A stretch of 64,000 bases of DNA. It comes from Streptomyces cellostaticus. GTDB lineage: Bacteria > Actinomycetota > Actinomycetes > Streptomycetales > Streptomycetaceae. Position 1 is the first letter of the stretch. Each line of letters opens with the position of its first letter. Position numbers and translations under genes: made by a program. The stretch covers positions 677,373 through 741,372 of the forward strand of contig NZ_KQ948015.1 in the NCBI RefSeq assembly GCF_001513965.1, given 5' to 3'. The notes under the pieces are model-generated. The model did no database searches, was not told the origin of the DNA, and saw nothing but the letters and a program-made list of their open reading frames with translations. Below are positions 53,013 through 62,494 of the stretch, piece after piece.

Positions 53013-53653
53013 CGGGCGACTCCCCACGTCCGCTCCAGCAGGTTGAACAGGGCGCTGATGGTGAGCGTGATGACCAGGTAGCCGACGGCGATCCAGACGA
53101 AGGTCCACACGATGTTGTAGCCGAGTTCGTTGATGGTCTTGTAGGTGCCGAGCAGCTCGGTGACGCTGAAGGCGCCCGCGATCGCGGAGTTCTTGGCCAG
53201 CGCGATCAGCGTGGAGCCGACCGGCGGGATCACGGACCGGAACGCCTGGGGCAGCACCACCAGGGAGAGGGTCTGGCGGAAGCTCATGCCGAGGCTGCGG
53301 GCCGCCTCGCCCTGCCCGGTGGGCACGGTGTTGATGCCGGAGCGCAGCGCCTCGCAGATGAACGCGGAGGTGTAGCAGCCGAGGGCGAGGACCGCGAACA
53401 CCTCGAAGGGCAGCACGAGTCCGAACCGGGGCAGTCCCAGCAGCACCGCGAAGAAGAGCAGGGTGAGCGGGGTGTTGCGCAGGAGGGTGACCCAGACCGT
53501 GCCGAAGATCCGCAGGGAGCCGACGGGCGCGACCCGGAAGGAGGCCATCACGAAGCCGAGCACCAGCGCCAGCAGGGAGGAGTAGACGGTCAGTTGGACC
53601 GTGCCGAGGAAGCCCTCCCAGTAGGTGGAGAAGTTGTCTGTCAGTACGTTCAT
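53009..53653 (-). CDS. gluC: Glutamate-type ABC transporter permease GluC
   Basis: This 214-residue permease has the same family traits: TVQLTVYSSLLALVLGFVMA for helix 1, LLRNTPLTLLFFAVLLGLP, and the EAA loop TGQGEAARSLGMSFRQTL. It lies 11 bp after the binding-protein gene and overlaps the GluD gene, so the two permeases are co-translated. Confidence 0.93.
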   Translation of the reverse strand: MNVLTDNFSTYWEGFLGTVQLTVYSSLLALVLGFVMASFRVAPVGSLRIFGTVWVTLLRNTPLTLLFFAVLLGLPRFGLVLPFEVFAVLALGCYTSAFICEALRSGINTVPTGQGEAARSLGMSFRQTLSLVVLPQAFRSVIPPVGSTLIALAKNSAIAGAFSVTELLGTYKTINELGYNIVWTFVWIAVGYLVITLTISALFNLLERTWGVAR

Positions 53654-53664
53654 GCCGTCCTCGC

Positions 53665-54585
53665 TCAGCTCGCCGGGTAGCGGTCGATGGCGGGCGGGTG
53701 GGGTGCGGGCACGCCGGACAGGCCGAGCGTGGCCTCGTAGGCCTTCTTCCAGTCGCCGTTCCTCTCCCGTGCCTCCAGGGCGTCGTCGAGGGCGAAGCGC
53801 AGGGCGGTGTCGCCGTGCGGGACGCCGATGCCGTACGGCTCCTCGGAGAAGGGCCTGCCGACGACCTTGAGTTCGCCGGGGGCCTTCGCCGCGTAGCCGA
53901 TGAGGATGGCGTCGTCGGTGGTGACCGCGTCGACCTGGTAGGTGAGCAGGTTGTCGACGCAGACCGAGTAGGTGTCGTAGGCCACCGGGATCGCCTTCGG
54001 GTAGTCGGCCTTGATGCGCTGGTACGGTGTCGAACCGGCCGCCGAGCAGACGCGTTTGCCGTCGAGGTCATGGGGGCCGTGGATGTCGTTCTCGTTCCGG
54101 CGGACGAGCAGGGACTGGCCGGCCAGGTAGTAGGGGCCGGCGAAGCCGACGAGCTTCTTGCGGTTGGCGTTGATGGTGTAGGTGCCGACGTAGTAGTCGA
54201 TCTGGCCGTTCTGCAGGGCGGTTTCGCGGTTGGCCGAGGCGATCGTCCGGAAGCGGATCGACTTCGGCGGGAAGCCGAGCGAGGCGGACATCATCCTGGC
54301 GATCTCGATGTCGAAGCCGGAGTAGGTGCCGGTCGCCGGGTCCTTCTCGCCGAGGTAGGGCTGGTCCTCCTTGGCGCCGACGAGGAAGTAGCCGCGCTTC
54401 TTCGCGCGGGTCCAGGTCCTGGAGGCGGGCAGGGCGAAGCCCTGCGCCACCTGATAGACGGGGAGCTTGTCGGCGGCCGGGCCCTTGCCGGGCGGGCTGC
54501 CCTCCTTGCCGCAGGCGGCGGCGAGCAGCGCGAGGGCGCCGGAGAGGACGCAGAGGGCGCGGGGCACACGGGTGGTACGGAACAT
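53665..54585 (-). CDS. gluB: Glutamate-type ABC transporter substrate-binding lipoprotein GluB
   Basis: This 306-residue protein has a lipobox LAAAC (Cys25) and a family-3 solute-binding fold: GYFLVGAKEDQPYLGEKDP, SGFDIEIARMMSASLGF, RETALQNGQIDYYVGTYTIN. It captures the amino acid outside the cell and delivers it to GluCD. The order ATPase, binding protein, two permeases on one strand is the classical actinobacterial gluABCD layout. Confidence 0.94.
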   Translation of the reverse strand: MFRTTRVPRALCVLSGALALLAAACGKEGSPPGKGPAADKLPVYQVAQGFALPASRTWTRAKKRGYFLVGAKEDQPYLGEKDPATGTYSGFDIEIARMMSASLGFPPKSIRFRTIASANRETALQNGQIDYYVGTYTINANRKKLVGFAGPYYLAGQSLLVRRNENDIHGPHDLDGKRVCSAAGSTPYQRIKADYPKAIPVAYDTYSVCVDNLLTYQVDAVTTDDAILIGYAAKAPGELKVVGRPFSEEPYGIGVPHGDTALRFALDDALEARERNGDWKKAYEATLGLSGVPAPHPPAIDRYPAS

Positions 54586-54602
54586 GGGTCGCGCTCCCCC
54601 GG

Positions 54603-55346
<744 letters not shown>

Positions 55347-55471
55347 CCGCAGCCCTACTCACTCTCAGCTGTGTCGTGGTTGCCGCAAACTATCCAGACA
55401 CCGGTGGAGTCGAGGGACGACACGCACTTTTCGGGCAATAGCCGTATTTACGGCGCCGTTATCCGCAAGCG

Positions 55472-55891
55472 TCAGGCCTCGGCGATCTCCGCGTACAGCT
55501 GCGACAGCTCGGGGACGCCGCTCGCGGCCCACGCCCGGCCGGACTCCACGACCTCGACCTCGCGGCCGGAGACGAGCCGCAGCACGGGCTCGCCGTCGGG
55601 CCGGATCTCCCAGCCGGCGCCGGGCACGGTGCGCACGACGACCGTGCCCAGGTACAGCCCGGCGTCGTTGCCCAGCCAGGGCTCGGTCTCCGCGTCGTCG
55701 CGCCAGCGGGGCACCAACTGGTCCAGGGCCTCCAGGGAGGCCGGTGTGTCATCGAGCCGGACGCCGGCCCGGGCCGCCTGTGAGCGGAGCAGTTCGCACT
55801 CGGACAGGAGCGCGGCGATCCCCTCGGGATCGGTGGGGATCGCCGCATCGCCGCTCTTCTTGTGCCGGTGGCCCAGGAACGGAATGTTCAT
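55472..55891 (-). CDS. DUF6278-like small protein
   Basis: This 139-residue soluble protein begins MNIPFLGHRHKKSGDAA, a start typical of Streptomyces DUF6278 proteins, with a helical first half (ALLSECELLRSQAARAGVRL), a middle strand region (LGTVVVRTVPGAGWEIRPDG) and a helical end (GVPELSQLYAEIAEA). It has no known function. It is 15 bp downstream of the exonuclease III gene on the same strand, so the two are probably co-transcribed. Confidence 0.85.
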   Translation of the reverse strand: MNIPFLGHRHKKSGDAAIPTDPEGIAALLSECELLRSQAARAGVRLDDTPASLEALDQLVPRWRDDAETEPWLGNDAGLYLGTVVVRTVPGAGWEIRPDGEPVLRLVSGREVEVVESGRAWAASGVPELSQLYAEIAEA

Positions 55892-55906
55892 GTCCCCAGC
55901 GTGGCA

Positions 55907-56686
55907 TCACACGTCGAGGTCGACCACCACCGGCGCGTGATCGGACGCGCCCTTGCCCTTGCGCTCCTCGCGGTCGACGTAGGCGTCCTTGACGGCCCCC
56001 GCGAACGGCTCGTTGCCGTACACCAGGTCGATGCGCATGCCGCGGTTCTTGGGGAAGCAGAGCTGGCGGTAGTCCCAGTACGTGAACGGGTGGTCGTACT
56101 TCAGGGGCCGCGGGACGACGTCGGCGAGGCCCGCCTCGCGCAGGGAGGCGAGTGCGGCGCGCTCGGCGGGGGTGACGTGGGTCAGGCCCTCGAAGGCGGC
56201 CACGTCGTAGACGTCGTCGTCGGTCGGCGCCACGTTGTAGTCGCCCAGCACCGCGAAGGGGCGGCTGCCGGACGCATCACCGGCGACGGCGGCCTTCAGG
56301 GCCTCGAACCACTGGATCTTGTAGGCGTAGTGCGGGTGGTCCACCTCACGGCCGTTGGGCACGTACACCGACCAGACGCGGACCGGGCCGCAGGTCGCCG
56401 AGAGGGCGCGCGGCTCGCTCACGCCGTCGTAGCCGGGGTCGCCGGGCAGGCCCTTGACGACATCCTCCAGGCCGACGCGGGAGAGCACCGCCACGCCGTT
56501 CCACCGGCCGGTCGCGTGGACCGCCGCCTCGTAGCCCAGCTCGCGCAGCTGGTCGAACGGGAACTGCTCCTCGGCGATCTTGGCCTCCTGGAGGCAGAGC
56601 ACGTCGGTGCCGCTGCTCTCCAGCCAGGCGAGCAGCCTCGGGAGGCGGGCGGTGATCGAGTTCACGTTCCAGGTAGCGATGCGCAT
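55907..56686 (-). CDS. xth: Exodeoxyribonuclease III
   Basis: This 259-residue protein of the EEP nuclease fold starts with MRIATWNVNSITARL, carries metal-binding Glu34 (CLQEAKI), AVLGDYNVAPTDDDVYD and the terminal GASDHAPVVVDL catalytic Asp/His. It cleaves at AP sites and trims 3' ends in base-excision repair. It is the first gene of a pair with the DUF6278 gene and lies 40 bp from the MBL-fold gene. Confidence 0.94.
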   Translation of the reverse strand: MRIATWNVNSITARLPRLLAWLESSGTDVLCLQEAKIAEEQFPFDQLRELGYEAAVHATGRWNGVAVLSRVGLEDVVKGLPGDPGYDGVSEPRALSATCGPVRVWSVYVPNGREVDHPHYAYKIQWFEALKAAVAGDASGSRPFAVLGDYNVAPTDDDVYDVAAFEGLTHVTPAERAALASLREAGLADVVPRPLKYDHPFTYWDYRQLCFPKNRGMRIDLVYGNEPFAGAVKDAYVDREERKGKGASDHAPVVVDLDV

Positions 56687-56726
56687 GCCTCACAACCTAC
56701 CTGGCGGGTGTGACAACCGGTCCGGC

Positions 56727-57362
56727 TCAGAGGTCGGCCGTCCCGCCCGGGGCGAGCCGCAGGTGGTCCGTGCCGCCCAGGGCGCCGATCTGGCGGTCGT
56801 AGATCGGGCGGGCCAGGTCGGTGAGCAGGGCGTCGTGGACGTCGTAGGCGCGCTGCGGCTTGACCTCGCGGACGTACTCGATGACCTCGGCGATCTTGTT
56901 CCAGGGGGCCATCACCGGCAGCATCAGCGTCTCGACCGGCTGGTCGGGAACGGTGAGCGCGTCGCCGGGGTGGAAGACCCTGCCGCCGTCGATCAGGTAG
57001 CCGACGTTGGTGATGCGCGGGATGTCCGGGTGGATCACCGCGTGCAGCTCGCCGTGGACCTGGACGTCGAAGCCCGCGGCCGTGAAGGTGTCGCCGTGGC
57101 CGACGGTGTGCACGCGACCGGGGAAGGCGGCCGTGATCTGCTCCGCCACGGACCTCAGGGTCCAGATCTCGGCGGCCGGGTTCGCCTCCAGCGCGGCCCG
57201 CAGCCGGCCCTCGTCGAAGTGGTCCGGGTGTTCGTGCGTGACCAGGATCGCGTCCGCGCCGATCGCCGCGTCCTGCTCGCTGAACCCTCCGGGGTCGATG
57301 ACGAGGGTCCGCCCGTCCTTGTCGAGGCGGATGCAGGCGTGTGACTTCTTGGTGAGCTTCAT
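56727..57362 (-). CDS. MBL-fold metallohydrolase
   Basis: This 211-residue UlaG/YjjX-like beta-lactamase fold has zinc motif THEHPDHFD and a later GDALTV ligand, with VHGELHAVIHPDIP between. The substrate is unknown; small stand-alone members are often hydrolases of sugar lactones, cyclic nucleotides or phospholipids. The ATG at 57362 is directly followed by KLTKKSHACIRL. The PcaL-like gene lies 37 bp upstream on the same strand, so they may share a transcript. Confidence 0.9.
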   Translation of the reverse strand: MKLTKKSHACIRLDKDGRTLVIDPGGFSEQDAAIGADAILVTHEHPDHFDEGRLRAALEANPAAEIWTLRSVAEQITAAFPGRVHTVGHGDTFTAAGFDVQVHGELHAVIHPDIPRITNVGYLIDGGRVFHPGDALTVPDQPVETLMLPVMAPWNKIAEVIEYVREVKPQRAYDVHDALLTDLARPIYDRQIGALGGTDHLRLAPGGTADL

Positions 57363-57399
57363 GGCTCCCCATCCTGCCGGGTACGGCCCGCATCCGGGC

Positions 57400-58689
57400 T
57401 CACTCGGCGGGCGTGGTCTCCTCGCGGATGACCTGCTGGGCCACCCTGAACGCGCTGTTCGCCGCCGGGACACCGCAGTACACGGCGGCCTGGAGCAGCA
57501 CTTCCTTGATCTCGTCGGGGGTGAGGCCGTTGCGCAGGGCGGCACGGGTGTGGAAAGCCAGCTCGTCCAGGTGGCCGCCGGCGACCAGTGCGGTGAGCGT
57601 GATGCAGCTGCGGGTACGGCGGTCCAGGCCCGGCCGGTCCCAGATCTCCCCCCAGGCGTAGCGGGTGATGAACTCCTGGAAGTCGCCGGAGAAGTCGTCG
57701 GCCTGCGCCAGCGCCCGGTCCACGTGCGCGTCACCCAGCACCTCCCGGCGGATCTTCAGCCCGGTCCCGTACCGGTCCGGCGGCCCGAGCGGCTGCGGCG
57801 GCACGACGGCCGGGGCGATCTCGGCGACGGGCACCACCTGCGGCGGCGGGGCGATGGCCGGGTTGACCGGGGCGGCCGGCAGGGCCGTCTGGCCGGTGTC
57901 GAAGGGCTGCTGCCAGGCGGTGGAGAAGTGCCGCACCAGGAGGTCGGTGACGGCGGCGGGCTGCTCGACCGGCACCAGATGGGAGGCACCGGGCACGACC
58001 GCGAGCCGGGCGTCCGGTATCCCGGCGACCAGGGTGCGGGCCTCGGCCGGACCGGTGACCTGGTCGTCGGACCCGACCAGCACCAGGGTCGGCACGCCGA
58101 CCCGGCCCAGCTCGGGGCGGACGTCGAACCCGGCGAGGGCCTCGCAGGCGGCGATGTAGCAGCCCGGGTCGGTGGTGCGCACCATCTGGACGGCCCACTC
58201 GGTGATCGCGGGCTGGGCGGCGGCGAACCCGCCGGTGAACCAGCGGTCGGGCGCGGTCCGGGCGATCGGTTCGAGCCCGTTCGTCCGGACGATCACCCCG
58301 CGCTGGCGGAACTCGTCGGCGGTGCCGAACCGGGGCGAGGCGGCGACCAGGGCGAGCGAGGCGAGCCGCTCGGGGTGGCGCAGCGCCAGCTCGATGCCGA
58401 CCGCGCCGCCCAGCGCACAGCCGCCGAAGCCGAAGCGCTGCACGCCGAGCGCGTCCAGCGTGGCCAGCAGGCGGGACGCCAGCTCGCCGACGGAGCCGGC
58501 CGCGTGTGCGGGGGCGCCGCCGTGGCCCGGCAGGTCGAACCGGAAGACCCGCCACTGCTTCGTCAGCTCCGGGACCTGGCGGTCCCACATGTGCCATGTG
58601 GTACCCAGTGAGGGACCCAAGATCAGGACCGGAGCGTCTTCTGGCCCGTCAAAGCGGTATTGCAGGGTGTTCGGGGGTGTCTCACTCAC
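57400..58689 (-). CDS. PcaL-like alpha/beta hydrolase-carboxymuconolactone decarboxylase fusion
   Basis: This 429-residue two-domain protein has an alpha/beta hydrolase at about 1-260 resembling 3-oxoadipate enol-lactonase and a carboxymuconolactone decarboxylase domain at about 315-420 (TLTALVAGGHLDELAFHTRA, EVLLQAAVYCGVPAA). Fusions of this kind are PcaL in the protocatechuate branch of the beta-ketoadipate pathway. The nucleophile elbow is GGCALGG, with Ala92 where serine stands and Cys91 just before it, so the lactonase activity is doubtful. No other pca genes are present. An IS110-type transposase gene ends only 32 bp upstream of the GTG start. Confidence 0.78.
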   Translation of the reverse strand: MSETPPNTLQYRFDGPEDAPVLILGPSLGTTWHMWDRQVPELTKQWRVFRFDLPGHGGAPAHAAGSVGELASRLLATLDALGVQRFGFGGCALGGAVGIELALRHPERLASLALVAASPRFGTADEFRQRGVIVRTNGLEPIARTAPDRWFTGGFAAAQPAITEWAVQMVRTTDPGCYIAACEALAGFDVRPELGRVGVPTLVLVGSDDQVTGPAEARTLVAGIPDARLAVVPGASHLVPVEQPAAVTDLLVRHFSTAWQQPFDTGQTALPAAPVNPAIAPPPQVVPVAEIAPAVVPPQPLGPPDRYGTGLKIRREVLGDAHVDRALAQADDFSGDFQEFITRYAWGEIWDRPGLDRRTRSCITLTALVAGGHLDELAFHTRAALRNGLTPDEIKEVLLQAAVYCGVPAANSAFRVAQQVIREETTPAE

Positions 58690-58717
58690 GCCCCAGACCC
58701 TCTCACGTCTCACGACT

Positions 58718-59919
58718 GCCCCTATGACGGGGGTTGCGACTGCACAGGTCTGACCAGGTGAAAGACCTCCCTGGCCGCGTAGCGCTTGAGGCTGCGGACT
58801 ATCTCGCGCCGGGTCTTGCCCTCCTTGCCGCGGCGCTCGTAGTACTCCTGGGTGCGCGGGTCGACGCGCAGGCGGGTCTGCACGATCCGGTGCAGGGCCG
58901 CGTTCGCTTGCCGGTCGCCGCCGCGGTTGAGACGACGGTACTGCCGACTGCCCGACGAACGCTCGACCGGGCTGACCCCGCACAGCGCCGCGAACGACGC
59001 CTCACTGCCCAGGCGTTCCGGGTTGTCCCCGATCGTGATCAGCAAAGTGACGGCGGTGTCCGGACCGATGCCCACCACCTCGAGCAGCTGCGGTGCGTGG
59101 CGTTCCACCAGCCGGGTCAGGCGGCCTTCCAGGTCCTGGATCTCTTCGCTGAGCTGCCTGATGCGCCGGGCCAGGAGGCCCAGGGGCACGTGGGTGGCGT
59201 GGAGCACCGATCCCTCGCCGGTCTCGTGGTTCAGGTTGTCGTCGACGAGCCCTGCGCAGGTGCGGAGGAGTTCTGCGTTGCCCAGCCGGGCCAGTTCCTC
59301 CCTCAGTGGCGGATCGGCACGGATGAGGACGGCCTTGAGCTGGTTGATCGCCTGGGTGCGGGCCTTGACCGCCGAGTCCTTGGCCAGCTTGTACATCCGG
59401 GCGATCTCCACCGGCCCGTCGCCCGTCTTGGCCTGGGCACGCGCCCGTCCGCTCAGCACCGCCCGGGCCGCGTTCTCGGCATCGAGTGGGTCGGACTTGC
59501 CGCGCCGACGGCGGTCGGCCCGGTCGAACCGATTGACATCGAAAACGTCCACGCCCTGGGCCAGCAGGTAGCGGGACAGGGCCGCCCCGAAGGAACCGGT
59601 CCCTTCCGCTCCGGCCCGCCGCACCGTACCCGACCGCCCTGGCCCACCCCAGCAGGTTGCGGTAGCCGGCCGCGCTGGCCGGGAACTCCTGGGTGCCGAT
59701 CACTTCCCCCACCAGGGAGAGCACGGCGGCCACATGGGCATCCCGGTGCGTGTCCACTCCCAGGACCACCTCCCTCGCCAGCCGACGCCAACGAGGACGC
59801 GAAGCGGTGGACGTGCCGGTCATGCTCGTTCCCTTTCAGGCCGACGGTTTATCGCGTGGCCGGTAGCGGGCCGTGCGGACGGTCACAATCGTGATGACGC
59901 CTTTCCGGCAAGCCCCTAT
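58718..59919 (-). mobile_element. Probable IS110-family element, ends uncertain
   Basis: The transposase gene defines the core. An 8-bp direct repeat GCCCCTAT lies at 58718-58725 (over the transposase stop) and 59912-59919 and could mark the crossover sites; IS110 elements lack terminal inverted repeats and leave no fixed target duplication. An 8-mer match by chance is not negligible, so the boundaries are tentative, and the element may extend further into the gap to 60182. Confidence 0.4.
58722..59823 (-). pseudogene. IS110-family transposase, frameshifted
   Basis: The N-terminal frame starts at the ATG complementary to 59821-59823 and shows the first RuvC-like Asp in VVLGVDTHRDAHVAAVL. After GWARAVGY near 59628 the homology moves to another frame: EGTGSFGAALSRYLLAQGVD, then KSDPLDAENAARAV, both parts of the DEDD catalytic set, and the Transposase_20 domain FAALCGVSPVERSSGSRQYR. 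Removing one G would join the frames as VGYVRRAGAEGTG. A normal IS110 transposase is one frame of about 350-400 residues, so this copy is probably inactive. Programmed frameshifting is not usual in the family. Confidence 0.85.
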
Positions 59920-60182
59920 CGAGACACGTCCATCAGCCCGAGACCAACAGTGCGCAGTCCCATGGCCGGCGGTCGACACAGTGTGATCAGGACACCTCGG
60001 TCAGAGATCTCAGGAGTCAGACTCCGCCGTAGGACAGGCACCCACTTACGGTTCTCGGCCCAACCGGCCTCCAGCCACGTCAGCCCGCTCGTTCGAGCGA
60101 ATTGACTCGAAGCACCGGTCGCCTACCACCGGAACTGGCACCATGCCGCCGTCGTGCGTCACTTCGAGTCGAAGGCGGACCA
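59824..60182. other. 359-bp gap upstream of the transposase
   Basis: No protein gene was recognised. In IS110 elements the non-coding end upstream of the recombinase encodes the bridge RNA that specifies target and donor, so part of this stretch (likely about 59824-59950) may be that RNA gene; no structure could be computed here. The right part is the leader of the plus-strand gene that follows. Confidence 0.35.
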
Positions 60183-61595
60183 TTGGAACGGCGGGTCAAT
60201 GAGCGGCAGCTGTCGGTGTTGCAGTGGGTGGGAGCCGGGTGCCCTGCAGGCGTATGGAACACAAGCTCCTACAAGACCACCTGCCAGGCACTCCACAACC
60301 GTGGCCTGGTGACGGTCTCCCGGAAGGCCGGGCAGTGGAGCGTCGCCCTGACGAGCGCCGGCCAGCACTACCTGGCGCACGGCACGTACCCTCCCCGCGG
60401 ATCACGCCCGCGGAAGCCCCAGGCCGCCGCTCCACGGCCCCAGTCAGCCCGAACTCAGGAAACGTCGGCCGCCGAGCGGAAGCCAAGCCCTCCCTCACAG
60501 CCTCGTGTGACGCTCACGGAGCAGCTGTTACAGGAGCTCGCGGAGGCTGGCGGCAGGATCGTCAAGAGCGGCAGCGGTCCCGGCTTGGAGAAGTGGCCGT
60601 CCCGCGTCGCCGCCGCACGCAGGTCCGGAAGGGTTCCGGAGACGAAGGAGCTGTACGGAAACTGGTGCCGCGACGGGTACGAGATCAAGCTCGTCGACAT
60701 CCCCGCCTGGCGCCTTGCCGTCCTCGACCCCGTCCCCGTGCCCTCGCGGCTCACTCGGCCGCACACCGTTATCCGGGCCATGCAGAACGAACGCCAGCCG
60801 CTCGGCCTGACCAAGCCCGTCCAAGGACGCGCTCTCCGACTCATCCAGGCACTGATCACCACTGCCGAGGCCGAAGGACACACCTGCTCGGCGGGGCAAA
60901 CCGGCTTCGCACCCCCACCGCATCGCCGCCGCAGGGCAAATCCCCACTTCACCATCACCGCACAGGGCCAGCCAGTGGGGTTTCTCGTCCTCCAGGAACA
61001 GGATCGGGCCGAGCACGTCGCCACCGAGAAGGAACTCGCCGACGCCAAGAAGCACTCCTGGGTCAGGATCCCCCGCTTCGACTACACCCCGTCCGAACGC
61101 CTCCGCATCATCCTCAGCGGCGGCCAGCCACACCGGGCGAGCGAATGGGCCGACGCTCCCGGCCGCCCCCTCGAAAGGCAGCTCGCCGAGATCGCACAGG
61201 AGGTCACGCTTCGCGGCGAAGCCGCCGAACGCAGACGCCAGGACAAGGCCGAAGCGGCACGCCAGAAGCGCATCCGCTGGGAAGCCGCCATGGAACAAGC
61301 CCGCATCCGGTACGCAGAGGCGTACCGCGTCCGGCACCTCGAAGCCCAGGAAGCGGCATGGCGACACGCCACCCGACTGACCGAGTACGTGAGCGCGGTA
61401 CGCACACGAGTCGAGGCCATGCCACCCGGGCAGACCAGAACCGAAGCCGAAGCATGGATCAGCTGGGCAGCCGCCACCGTGGAGCGCCTCGACCCACTGA
61501 ACACACCGCCCCGACTGCCCGACATCCCCAACCCACGGGCCGACGACCTGAAACCCTTCCTCGGGCACTGGAGCCCCTACGGCCCCACCCACTGA
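60183..61595 (+). CDS. Hypothetical protein with winged-helix-like N-terminus
   Basis: This is about 470 residues. The N-terminus (RQLSVLQWVGAGCPAGVWN, TCQALHNRGLVTVSRKAG, WSVALTSAGQHYLAHG) has the pattern of a winged-helix domain. The rest is charged and helical with many Arg/Glu, ending LKPFLGHWSPYGPTH. Similar proteins occur in Streptomyces genomes, often next to mobile DNA, and are unannotated. The start is uncertain: the TTG at 60183 is preceded by AGGCGG at a short distance and puts RQLSVLQW close to the N-terminus; a TTG at 60102 would add 27 residues of doubtful sequence. It may be cargo of mobile DNA, adjacent to the IS110 remnant. Confidence 0.65.
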   Translation: MERRVNERQLSVLQWVGAGCPAGVWNTSSYKTTCQALHNRGLVTVSRKAGQWSVALTSAGQHYLAHGTYPPRGSRPRKPQAAAPRPQSARTQETSAAERKPSPPSQPRVTLTEQLLQELAEAGGRIVKSGSGPGLEKWPSRVAAARRSGRVPETKELYGNWCRDGYEIKLVDIPAWRLAVLDPVPVPSRLTRPHTVIRAMQNERQPLGLTKPVQGRALRLIQALITTAEAEGHTCSAGQTGFAPPPHRRRRANPHFTITAQGQPVGFLVLQEQDRAEHVATEKELADAKKHSWVRIPRFDYTPSERLRIILSGGQPHRASEWADAPGRPLERQLAEIAQEVTLRGEAAERRRQDKAEAARQKRIRWEAAMEQARIRYAEAYRVRHLEAQEAAWRHATRLTEYVSAVRTRVEAMPPGQTRTEAEAWISWAAATVERLDPLNTPPRLPDIPNPRADDLKPFLGHWSPYGPTH

Positions 61596-62107
61596 CGCCC
61601 GCTCCGCCAACCGTCCGGCCCGCCGCGCAGCCGAGGGGCCCCGCCGGACCGGGACGTGCAGGGTCCGGCCGGGGACGGATCGGAGGGCTCGGGGTGTTCG
61701 CCCTAACGGAGTTCTGCCATGGGGTGTCTCCCGACAGGCAGGGAGCGAGGGATCCGGGGTGCCCCGGACGCGGGGAGGCGGACCGGGGCCCAGGCCCAAC
61801 GGTATGCCCGGTCTTCCCGGGTAGCGGCGTCCCTGACGGGATGCTGATGGTGATCGGGACAACCCTGACGGGATGCTGACGCCCCGGTGCGGGGGTGTGG
61901 AAAAGGGCCGCCAGAAGGCCACCAAGAAGCCGCCTACAGGCTGTTCAACGTCTTTGACCGGCCGGAAGCGGGACCTGTACGGAGCGCCCGCTCCTCTTCT
62001 ACCTTACGGTTTCCCGTCATTGCGGCATACTCGCGGGTCAACGCACCCTTTCCCATGGCTTGAGCGGAATCCCAACGCTACAAACCGATGCACCCTATCG
62101 TGAGACT
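61596..62107. other. 512-bp gap
   Basis: No gene was recognised. It contains a 17-bp direct repeat (61831 and 61863) and, in the last 110 bp, a possible promoter for the following operon: TTACGG (62004-62009) and CATACT (62026-62031), 16 bp apart. Confidence 0.4.
61831..61879. repeat. 17-bp direct repeat, 32 bp apart
   Basis: CCCTGACGGGATGCTGA occurs at 61831-61847 and 61863-61879 without mismatch. Confidence 0.8.
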
Positions 62108-62494
62108 GTGGATGTGGAGTTGAAGGCAAAGAGGGGCATCGCCCGTGTCTGCGCAAGCCCGGATGACCTCCGCCAGGTCCTTGACGATTCGGCGCCGCTG
62201 GACGCGGTCCTGGATCTCCTGCGGTCCGCCCCAGGGGATCTGGCTTCACTGATCGGTGTACTCGACGCCCTCCACAGCGCCCTGCAGCAGGCCGGTGACC
62301 AGCTTGGTCTGTACGGGGTGGCGGCCCGGGGTGTCCCCAGCGGGCTGGGGCCAGGGCGCCGTACGGACGTCATCTTCCACTGCCCGCAGGGACGCTGTGC
62401 GCGGTCGGAGCGGCCCGGCCCGGGTGTGACTGAGCGCCCTCGCTGCACTTTGTTCGACGAGGATCTCCGCTGGATCGCCTGGACCGCCTCATGA
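62108..62494 (+). CDS. Small protein with Cys-rich C-terminus, unknown
   Basis: This protein is about 128 residues, with a helical first part (ELKAKRGIARVCASPDDLRQ, LDLLRSAPGDLASLIGVLDA) and a C-terminal cysteine-containing knuckle, FHCPQGRCARSERPG then RPRCTLFDED. That spacing could bind zinc. The GTG at 62108 is the likeliest start, but GTG 62114 and TTG 62060 are possible because no good ribosome-binding site is visible. It overlaps the membrane-protein gene by 4 bp (ATGA). I do not recognise a named family; the size, helical N-part and Cys tail recall effector-associated small proteins of actinobacterial conflict systems. Confidence 0.7.
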   Translation: MDVELKAKRGIARVCASPDDLRQVLDDSAPLDAVLDLLRSAPGDLASLIGVLDALHSALQQAGDQLGLYGVAARGVPSGLGPGRRTDVIFHCPQGRCARSERPGPGVTERPRCTLFDEDLRWIAWTAS

